23,123 bases of DNA, from assembly GCA_025936205.1 (NCBI GenBank), contig JAICTU010000086.1:1-23123 (forward strand), read 5' to 3'. The notes under the pieces were generated by a model that made no database searches, was not told the origin of the DNA, and saw only the letters and a program-made list of their open reading frames with translations. A program made the translations under genes and the position numbers. The stretch comes from Polyangiaceae bacterium (lineage in GTDB: Bacteria; Myxococcota; Polyangia; Polyangiales; Polyangiaceae). Shown piece by piece: positions 17,609 to 23,123 of the stretch. Position 1 is the stretch's first letter. Each line of letters begins with the position of its first letter.

Positions 17609-17956
17609 ATGGCGCAGCACGGTAGTTACTCTCTTTTTTTCAGTCTGGTACTGGGCGCCTGCTGCCTGCAGGCGTGCGCGGACGGGATGCAAGAGCGCGA
17701 CGATGTGAATCGCCCGCGCGACAACCCGCTCCCCGCGCTCGAACTCACCTCCAGCGACCCGGGGCGCCAGGAACCAGCCTGGTTGCCGCTCGGCTCTCAT
17801 CCGATCGCGTTCCATGAGACTCCAGCCTGGCTGCCGCTCGGTTCTCATCCGCTCGCCTCTCACGAGGCGTCCGCCGATGCGGGCCCTCCCGCTGACGACG
17901 GCGACGCTGCCACGGCGGATGCCGGTGACGCAGCACCCGACGGCGGCACGCAGTAA
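17609..17956 (+). CDS. Small lipoprotein with a duplicated 16-residue segment
   Basis: 115 aa. From ATG 17609 the product opens with a signal sequence (MAQHGSYSLFFSLVLGACC) and LQAC, a good lipobox with acylated Cys about residue 23, followed by Ala-Asp-Gly. The frame reads further upstream, but that region has no signal character. The mature part is polar; two tandem copies of PAWLPLGSHPxAxHE (residues ~56-87) are followed by an Asp/Ala-rich acidic tail. No family recognised and no enzyme motif. It sits 200 bp downstream of groEL beyond the terminator, so it has its own promoter, which I cannot identify. The downstream barrel gene runs the same way. It is probably real because of the signal and lipobox; function unknown. 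Confidence 0.65.
   Translation: MAQHGSYSLFFSLVLGACCLQACADGMQERDDVNRPRDNPLPALELTSSDPGRQEPAWLPLGSHPIAFHETPAWLPLGSHPLASHEASADAGPPADDGDAATADAGDAAPDGGTQ
17774..17869 (+). repeat. 48-bp in-frame tandem duplication
   Basis: Unit 1 17774-17821 and unit 2 17822-17869 each start CCAGCCTGGYTGCCGCTCGG. They differ at a minority of positions, several silent, and encode PAWLPLGSHPIAFHET and PAWLPLGSHPLASHEA. Protein similarity is kept better at the WLPLGSHP core than at the end. Confidence 0.9.
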
Positions 17957-17978
17957 CCGGACGTCACGCCGGCCACAC

Positions 17979-18001
17979 GTCTCCGAGCGCCGCACGGAGA
18001 C
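17979..18001 (+). terminator. Hairpin after the small lipoprotein gene
   Basis: GTCTCCG (17979-17985), 9-nt loop, CGGAGAC (17995-18001), perfect 7-bp stem starting 22 bp after the stop. No T-run follows, so a Rho-independent role is uncertain. Confidence 0.35.
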
Positions 18002-18055
18002 CCTTGGCGATTCGCGGCACGGCACGCGCCTTGCTCACCAGGCAGGCGTACTGCC

Positions 18056-19621
18056 ATGCATGTTGGAAGGGGAGTCGCGCCCTGTTCGAGTCGGGCCTGC
18101 TGGCGGCGCTGCGCGCTGAGCAGCGCGGCCGCTGTCGGTCTGGTGCTGGGACTCGTGGGAGTGGCTCTGGCGAGCGGCCCGCTCGGAGCTAATGGTCAAC
18201 CGATCGCCACCAGCCATTACGGCATCGATCTGTTTCAGGGCCCGATCTATGCGGGCTCGCGCGTGACCGCCCTGGGCGGCGCGTACGTTGCGGTCGCGTG
18301 GGACGTCGATGGGATGCTTCAGAATCCCGCGGCGCCTGCGGTGCGCCCGTTCTTCTCGGTCACGGACTTCGATTACTGGCTCGGGTTTGGGCTGACGTTC
18401 CCGGGTTCCTTCGAGGACATGGACTTCTACAATAGCGGCTCCAGGTCGCCGGATTCCACGTCTTCCGTGTCGAGTTTCGTGGTGGCCACGCCCTCGGCGA
18501 TGGTTCAGTTCGGCCCCTTCGGGTTTGGGGTGAGCCTGGAGTTGCAGAACTATCAGCTCGGCGAGATCTCCGCAGCGGGGGAGAGCGCGCACCTGTCGCT
18601 GGCATTCAACGTGGCCCACATGCAGCTGGCCTACGCGTTTGATCGCGGAGCTCTGGTGCTGGGCATGGGCACGCGCATCCTGCTCATGGACGCGGGTACG
18701 CGCGCGCCGGGGCAAACGAAGGAGCGGCCGATGCGCTCCTTCGGTACGGGCCTGGAGCTGGGCGCGCTGTGGAAGCCGCGCGGGGAGATCTTCAGCGTCG
18801 GCGCCGCCTTCCGCACGGGCATCACCACGGTGCCGAGCTTCTCCGATTCCGCCGTCCTCAGCAGCGACGGCGACGCCATCTTCGATACCGACTCCGGGCA
18901 ATTCTACCTGCCCACGCAGGCGATCTTGCCCTGGGATCTCAACGTCGGCGTGGCTGCCGAGTTGGGGGTGAACCCGCAGAACCAGCCCTGGGTATCCGAT
19001 CGCTCGGTGGCACAGCGCGAAGAGCTGCGCATTCAGCTGCGCATTCTCGATCAGCAGGACGCTCGGGATCGCGAGCTCGCGAACGCGCAGACCGAAGAAG
19101 AGATCCAGGCCATCAATGCCCGCTACGATGCGTTGCTCGAGCGGGATCAGGCGGAGATCGATGCCGCGCGCGAGGCCGCCTACTGGCGTATCCAGCGCTA
19201 CCTGGCAGAGGCTCCCTTCGGACACGTGATGGTATCGGCGTCCGCGCTGATCACGGGCGCGGCCGAAAACGCCGTGGGACTGGAGTCGTTCCTGTCGCAG
19301 GAGGTCAATCGATCGGGTGAGCATCCCGTCGTCTCCTTACGGCTCGGGGCAGAGATGGGGCTGGTGCCCAACTTCATGCGGCTGCGCGCCGGCACCTATT
19401 CGGAGCCGACGCGTTTCGAGACGAGCAGCGCTCGCCCGCACTACACGGGCGGCTTCGATCTGCGCATCGGGCGCTGGAACGTCTTCGGACTCTGGCCGGA
19501 TGACTACCAGTGGCGACTGGCGGTGGGCGCGGACGTGGCGCGCGATTACTTCACACTGGGGGTGACGATTGCCGGCTGGTACCCGCGCCACCACGGCACC
19601 GTGCAACTGCCGGAGCGCTGA
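18056..19621 (+). CDS. Outer-membrane beta-barrel protein (PorV/FadL-like, UPF0164-like)
   Basis: 521 aa. A long basic N-region and hydrophobic core (about 21-39) ending VALA-S give a signal peptide. GSRVTALGGAYVAVAWDVDG (68-87) followed by NPAAP is the N-terminal signature of PorV/FadL-type barrels (usual form ALGGAYVAxADDxxAxxxNPA). Alternating strands follow (SFVVATPSAMVQFGPFGFGV; HMQLAYAFDRGALVLGMGTR and so on). Between two strand blocks is a ~65-residue charged helical insert (about 319-384, many Glu, Arg, Gln and Ala) that looks like a coiled-coil hairpin, unusual for the family. The C-terminal half returns to strands (VSLRLGAEMGLVPNFMRLRA). Probable role: hydrophobic-substrate channel or secretion-linked barrel; not provable here. 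It may be transcribed from the same direction as the small lipoprotein, 99 bp upstream. Confidence 0.8.
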   Translation: MHVGRGVAPCSSRACWRRCALSSAAAVGLVLGLVGVALASGPLGANGQPIATSHYGIDLFQGPIYAGSRVTALGGAYVAVAWDVDGMLQNPAAPAVRPFFSVTDFDYWLGFGLTFPGSFEDMDFYNSGSRSPDSTSSVSSFVVATPSAMVQFGPFGFGVSLELQNYQLGEISAAGESAHLSLAFNVAHMQLAYAFDRGALVLGMGTRILLMDAGTRAPGQTKERPMRSFGTGLELGALWKPRGEIFSVGAAFRTGITTVPSFSDSAVLSSDGDAIFDTDSGQFYLPTQAILPWDLNVGVAAELGVNPQNQPWVSDRSVAQREELRIQLRILDQQDARDRELANAQTEEEIQAINARYDALLERDQAEIDAAREAAYWRIQRYLAEAPFGHVMVSASALITGAAENAVGLESFLSQEVNRSGEHPVVSLRLGAEMGLVPNFMRLRAGTYSEPTRFETSSARPHYTGGFDLRIGRWNVFGLWPDDYQWRLAVGADVARDYFTLGVTIAGWYPRHHGTVQLPER

Positions 19622-19787
19622 GAGCGGGCGCGTCGATCGTCAGCGCTACGAGAGTGTTACACGGTGTGAAGAGACCGCTACGCGGCCGCCGGAGCTAACG
19701 GGCCATCCGAGAGCGCAGGCCATGCGCAGCTTCTCCTCCCCCCTAGGGTGCAAGCAGCGTGCCGTGGCACCTGGAGGAGAGACCAGC

Positions 19788-19814
19788 GCGAGACGGCTTC
19801 GGCGAGCCGTTCGC
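19788..19814. terminator. Hairpin between convergent genes
   Basis: GCGAGACGGCT (19788-19798) and AGCCGTTCGC (19805-19814) form a 10-bp stem with one bulged G and a 6-nt loop. It is 11 bp past the stop of the minus-strand lipoprotein gene. The rest of the 204-bp gap shows nothing else except a small GTGCC/GGCAC palindrome near 19760. Confidence 0.4.
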
Positions 19815-19825
19815 GGCGGGGCGCA

Positions 19826-20419
19826 TCACTCGATCTTGTTCACGTCCACACGCGGCCCAAACGACTTCAGCTCGAAGCGCTGCTGTCGCTCTCCGTCATC
19901 GACGCTGAACTGGACGATACCGACGTCCGGACAATACGTGGTGAGGATCGCCCTCGGGGTGCCGCCGCGGCTGTCGCTCTCCGTGGTGTCGAGGCAGCCC
20001 GTGAAGCGCCCAGCTGCCACCGTGACCACACGGTCCACGGCGGTGACACGCACTCGCCCCGCAGGACCCGCCCAGTCGGCGCCGTCGTTCAGCGGCAGCT
20101 TGAGCAAGTAGCCGCCGGTGACGAGCCGGATGCCATCCGCCACCAGCTCCAGCCGTTTCACGCTGCCGCCGGAGCGCAGGTTGGCGTGGTTCGGGCTCGG
20201 GCGCTCGACTTGCAAGATCAACAACTCGGGCTCCGAGTTCTCGGGAACCCAGGTGCTGTAGCTGAAGACCGTGTCCGCGTGCAGCGGCAGGAAGCGCTCG
20301 GCCTCGCTGACGGCGTTTTCTCGAGCGGCCGCCACGGGGGCGGGGGCCTGCGGCGCCGGCGGCTCGGCACAGGCCGGTGTCAAGCTGATCGCAGCCAAGA
20401 GCGCTCCCGCGGCACGCAC
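19826..20419 (-). CDS. Putative lipoprotein, beta-rich, unknown function
   Basis: 197 aa from GTG 20419. N terminus MRAAGALLAAISLTPAC: short hydrophobic signal ending in Cys17, with TPAC as a weak lipobox, then a Pro/Ala linker. The body (about 40-197) is beta-rich with FLPLHADTVFSYSTWVPE, GGYLLKLPLNDGADW, AAGRFTGCLDTTES and TTYCPDVGIVQF, a pattern like secreted proteins with an xYxPGVGLV segment; no exact family named. Cys residues near the CLDTT and TYCPD segments could form a disulphide. The start is supported by translational coupling: the upstream gene's TGA (20423-20421) is one base before GTG, and GAGG precedes it. Longer upstream reading is out-of-frame overlap with that gene. Third gene of the kinase operon. 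Confidence 0.7.
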   Translation of the reverse strand: MRAAGALLAAISLTPACAEPPAPQAPAPVAAARENAVSEAERFLPLHADTVFSYSTWVPENSEPELLILQVERPSPNHANLRSGGSVKRLELVADGIRLVTGGYLLKLPLNDGADWAGPAGRVRVTAVDRVVTVAAGRFTGCLDTTESDSRGGTPRAILTTYCPDVGIVQFSVDDGERQQRFELKSFGPRVDVNKIE

Positions 20420-20420
20420 C

Positions 20421-20789
20421 TCACCTCGTATAGATCCAGGCCACGAGGAACACAAACAGCAGGATGCAGAGCCCGAGCATTCCGACCAGCAGCGGATCCG
20501 GAGCCGTGCGGCTGCGCAGCTCGAGCGCCGCACGGCGCACCGCCGCGCTCTGAGTGCTCGCCGCCAGCCTCGGTGCCTCGGCGCGCACCTGGGCAAAGTT
20601 GCCGGCTTCGAACGCCGCGATCAACAGCTCCAGCTGCGGGTCTTCCGGAAACTCGAGCAGAAACGCGGGCCGCTCTTCGCCGGCGGCATTCAGCCGGGGG
20701 CGCCTCCTCGGGGTTGCGGAGGGCTGTGGCTCGGCGGGCTTCGCCGGGCCTTGCCCCGCGGATGCAGCTGGCTCCGGTTCTGCTGACAC
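20421..20789 (-). CDS. Small tail-anchored membrane protein, unknown function
   Basis: 122 aa from GTG 20789. Residues 1-40 are Pro/Ala/Glu-rich with RRRPR; 41-95 are helical (LLIAAFEAGNFAQVRAEAPR then LAAS), similar in feel to a single TPR-like helix pair. A C-terminal span (about 99-119, LLVGMLGLCILLFVFLVAW) ends IYTR. It would sit in the inner membrane with the soluble part in the cytoplasm, though topology is not proven. It lies 19 bp behind the histidine kinase and 1 bp before the lipoprotein start, so it is in the same operon. No family recognised; comparable proteins with FxAGNxxxVR are common in myxobacteria. Confidence 0.7.
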   Translation of the reverse strand: MSAEPEPAASAGQGPAKPAEPQPSATPRRRPRLNAAGEERPAFLLEFPEDPQLELLIAAFEAGNFAQVRAEAPRLAASTQSAAVRRAALELRSRTAPDPLLVGMLGLCILLFVFLVAWIYTR

Positions 20790-20808
20790 GGCGTGTGCAG
20801 CAGTGTAG

Positions 20809-22278
20809 TCACGCCAGCGCGGGCTCCGCCACGGGCAACTGCACCACGAATCGAGCCCCCTGCCTGTGTGTGGCGTCCAGGCTCAGCGAGCCCCCCGCCG
20901 CCGCCACCAGACTCTGGCACACCGAGAGCCCGAGCCCGGTGCCCTTGCCCACCTCCGTGGTGGTGAAAAAGGGTTCGAAGATGTGCTCGGCGATCTCGCT
21001 GGGGACGCCTGCGCCGTTGTCCTCGACGGCGATCTGCACGCCCGCGTCGCTGGCACGCGCCTGCACCGTGATGCGCGCGCCCGCGCGTCCCTGCAGCGCG
21101 TCCGCGGCGTTGAGCAGCAGGTTGAGCACGACTTGAGTCAATTGCGAGCTGCCGAGCGTCACGCGCGGCAACGCCGGGTGCACATCGATGCCGAGCTCGA
21201 TGTCGCGCAGCGCGGCTTGATGCATCAGCAGCGCGGTGGTGTCGTGGATCGCAGCCTCGACGTCACCGGGGGGACTGGGTGCCGACGAGTTCTCGCGCGC
21301 CGGGCGCGCGAACTGCAACAAATCGCGCAGCGTGCGATTCACGCGCTCCGTCTCCGCGCGCATGCGTTTGATGAAGTCGCGCTGTTCTTCCTGGCTCAGC
21401 CCACCGTCGAGCAACAGATCCTGCAAGCCGATCAGCGCGGCGATAGGATTGCCGATCTCGTGCGCCAGCCCCGCTGCCAGCCTGCCCACCGAAGCCAGGC
21501 GCTCCGAGCGCACCAGCTCGCGCTGCGCTTTGCCCAGCTCCTGCGTTGCGCGCTCCGCGTGCTGAATCTCACGCTGCAACGAATCCTCCTTGGCGAGCAG
21601 CGTGTCGGTCATGCGCTGCAGACTGGCGCCCAGCTCGTGCAACTCGCGCACGCGCGTGTGCGGCACGTGCAGCTGGCGCGAGCCCAGCGTCACCCCCTGG
21701 GCGGCCTCAGCGAGGTCGTCGAGCGGGCGCACGATCAGCCTCGTCAGCGCGAAATAGGCCAGCGTGAGCAGGCTACCCGCGATCAGCGATGCGTACAGCC
21801 GGAAGCTGCGGATCAAGGTGGCGCCGCGGGCGCTGGAGGGCTCGGCATGGATGGCCAGCGTCAGGCTGCCAGGGCCGCGTTCGACGTCCACGCGCAGCAG
21901 CGCCTGGTCGCCCACGTGAAACAGCGCGGGCTGGGCGCTGGGGTCTCTGGCCCCCGCACCCAAGGCCGAGAGCACCGCGGCGTCACCAAATTCGAGCGGC
22001 TCGGCCAGCTCGCGGCCGCTCGCGCGGGCTGCCACCAGTCCCGCACCCGCCGGATCGCGCTGCAGCGTGGCCATCAGCTCCGGCAACGGCATGTACTGTT
22101 CGGCTTCGCGTACGTAGGCCGCGAGCACGCTCGCGAGCGCGTATGCCTGGCTCTCGTCCAGCCTGCGCAGCGTGACCTTGGTGAAGGTGGCCAGGGCGAG
22201 GTGTAGGAGCAGAAACGAGAGCCCGAGCAGCCCTCCGAGCAGCAGCAATAACTGGAGACGCAAGCCCGGTGCGCGCAT
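20809..22278 (-). CDS. Sensor histidine kinase (NtrB/ZraS-like)
   Basis: 489 aa. TM1 at about 8-30, a ~130-residue periplasmic sensor region without recognised domain (31-160), TM2 about 162-184, HAMP (181-235), a coiled linker (225-262), and a HisKA dimerisation domain with H-box GLAHEIGNPIAALIGLQ (phosphoacceptor His273). The ATPase domain has N-box QVVLNLLLNAADAL (Asn386, Asn390), G1 VEDNGAGVP, F-box FEPFF and G2 GKGTGLGLS. The HEIGNP H-box and LLLNA N-box are those of NtrB/ZraS kinases, which usually drive sigma-54 activators. No response regulator is in the window. The ATG at 22278 is chosen because it opens directly onto TM1; no Shine-Dalgarno is seen. First gene of a three-gene operon; the signal is unknown. 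Confidence 0.92.
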   Translation of the reverse strand: MRAPGLRLQLLLLLGGLLGLSFLLLHLALATFTKVTLRRLDESQAYALASVLAAYVREAEQYMPLPELMATLQRDPAGAGLVAARASGRELAEPLEFGDAAVLSALGAGARDPSAQPALFHVGDQALLRVDVERGPGSLTLAIHAEPSSARGATLIRSFRLYASLIAGSLLTLAYFALTRLIVRPLDDLAEAAQGVTLGSRQLHVPHTRVRELHELGASLQRMTDTLLAKEDSLQREIQHAERATQELGKAQRELVRSERLASVGRLAAGLAHEIGNPIAALIGLQDLLLDGGLSQEEQRDFIKRMRAETERVNRTLRDLLQFARPARENSSAPSPPGDVEAAIHDTTALLMHQAALRDIELGIDVHPALPRVTLGSSQLTQVVLNLLLNAADALQGRAGARITVQARASDAGVQIAVEDNGAGVPSEIAEHIFEPFFTTTEVGKGTGLGLSVCQSLVAAAGGSLSLDATHRQGARFVVQLPVAEPALA

Positions 22279-22368
22279 GCGGAGCGTAGTATGGCCGGAC
22301 CGGCCCCGATGACCCAAATCGCGGCCAAAACTTTGGCCGAACCGGGGCCGACTTGCTAGCCGTGGCTG

Positions 22369-23123
22369 GTGGTGGCTTCCCCGACGGCGCGGGTTGGGCG
22401 GGGCGTGGCTCCTGCCGCGGGGACACACCGCAGCCCGAGCCTGCTGACGCGCTGGTCTGCGTTCGTCCAGCGCGTGCTGCGCGCTGCCAGCGGGAGCGTG
22501 TGTAACGCCACGCTGGCCAGCCTGTGGGTACTGGGCCAGCGCGGCAAGTTGCCGGGCGCAGTGCTGGCCGCGCTCCCGTTCGGCGTCGCCGTCTTGCTCT
22601 GGGCCGCGCTGCGCCAGCGCCGCCGCCCGGAACCCGGCGTGTCGCTGGCGCGTCTCGACTTCGAGCTGGCGAGCCTCGGGTTGCTCGCGCTCCTGCAGGG
22701 GGTCGCGGCCGCGCCGCACGGGCTCACGGGGCCGCTCAGCGGCGTTCTGTATCCGGCCATGGCGCTGCTGTGTCTGTTTGCCCGCCCGCTGGCGAGCCTG
22801 GCCAGCTGGTGCTTTCTGACTTCGATATTGCTGGCCTTGCCCGCATCAAGGCCCTTCGGGGCTCTGGCTCCGGCGCTGCTCGCGGCGCTCGTCGGGCTGA
22901 CGGGGTTCGGCAGCTGGCTGGCGATGCGCTCGCTGCTCGATCGCGCCCGTCGCGCGGCACGCCAGAGCGTGGACCGAGAGCTCACCCGGCTCCAGGATGC
23001 CGCGCGCTCCTATCGGCTGCTTGCGATCGAGACCGACGCCGAGCGCAAGAGCGCGCCCGGGGCAGGCAAGCTGGGGACAGACGTTGCAGCGGGCAACGAC
23101 TCTGCAGCGCGCGGTTCCTCTCC
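22369..23123 (+). CDS. Multi-TM membrane protein with coiled-coil start, truncated by window end
   Basis: This frame is open from after the TAG at 22357-22359 to the last base, 250 codons without a stop. Start candidates are GTG 22369, 22372 and 22405. A basic ~40-residue N terminus is followed by about four to five hydrophobic segments (LPGAVLAALPFGVAVLLWAA; FELASLGLLALLQGVAAA; GVLYPAMALLCLFA; FLTSILLALPA; LAPALLAALVGLTGFG), then a charged helix (RELTRLQDAARSYRLLAIE) like the linker between a membrane sensor and an output domain. The domain that would identify it lies beyond the window. A sensory protein (kinase, cyclase or sigma-54 regulator type) is only a guess. Divergent from the histidine kinase, 90 bp between starts. 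Confidence 0.6.
   Translation, partial: MVASPTARVGRGVAPAAGTHRSPSLLTRWSAFVQRVLRAASGSVCNATLASLWVLGQRGKLPGAVLAALPFGVAVLLWAALRQRRRPEPGVSLARLDFELASLGLLALLQGVAAAPHGLTGPLSGVLYPAMALLCLFARPLASLASWCFLTSILLALPASRPFGALAPALLAALVGLTGFGSWLAMRSLLDRARRAARQSVDRELTRLQDAARSYRLLAIETDAERKSAPGAGKLGTDVAAGNDSAARGSS
22417..22431. repeat. REP-like palindrome, copy C (degenerate)
   Basis: GCGGGG-ACA-CACCGC, one mismatch in the right arm, then AGCCCGAGCC. Same core as copies A and B, weaker flank. Confidence 0.3.

Overview
The window is high-GC bacterial DNA that looks like a myxobacterium, probably of the Polyangia/Sorangium side of Myxococcota. This is inferred from style, not from a marker-gene search. The pointers are strong G/C third-position bias with long spurious antisense reading frames, mostly TGA stops, several lipoproteins, a VWA lipoprotein next to a multi-domain carboxypeptidase-regulatory/PDZ protein, a plant-type glutamate-cysteine ligase, and low-complexity in-frame repeats. 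I recognise no phage, insertion sequence, CRISPR array, tRNA or rRNA. The window reads as ordinary chromosome with both ends cut inside genes.

Layout. (1) 1-1238: 3' part of a membrane-anchored Zn-metallopeptidase (peptidase MA type) whose N-terminal part carries a 15-bp tandem repeat. (2) 1357-3266: AroQ-type chorismate mutase (minus) divergent from asparaginyl-tRNA synthetase (plus). (3) 3530-9025: a transport/oxidoreductase block. An OFA-family (oxalate/formate type) transporter and a small membrane protein that is probably its small subunit run on plus. They converge on a minus-strand pair, an MHS-family transporter followed by a molybdopterin oxidoreductase of the FdhF-like/YdeP family. 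The oxidoreductase frame is cut near its N terminus by one in-frame TAG. (4) 9381-13616: a VWA lipoprotein (minus) divergent, only 24 bp apart, from a 992-aa inner-membrane protein with about nine beta-sandwich repeats and a C-terminal PDZ domain. (5) 13746-17405: gshA, then groES-groEL with a visible promoter and a strong terminator. (6) 17609-19621: a small lipoprotein with a 16-residue duplication and an outer-membrane beta-barrel with a coiled-coil insertion. (7) 19826-22278 (minus): an operon of sensor histidine kinase, small tail-anchored protein and lipoprotein. (8) 22369-end: 5' part of an unrecognised multi-TM protein.

The most concrete oddities are the in-frame amber codon in the YdeP/FdhF-like gene (alignment of the two halves shows a single broken gene), the transporter plus small-subunit pair, three independent in-frame tandem repeats in coding sequence (one inside asnS), a histidine kinase operon with no response regulator, and several perfect inverted repeats in intergenic DNA. 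I did not find a clearly new defence or mobile system.
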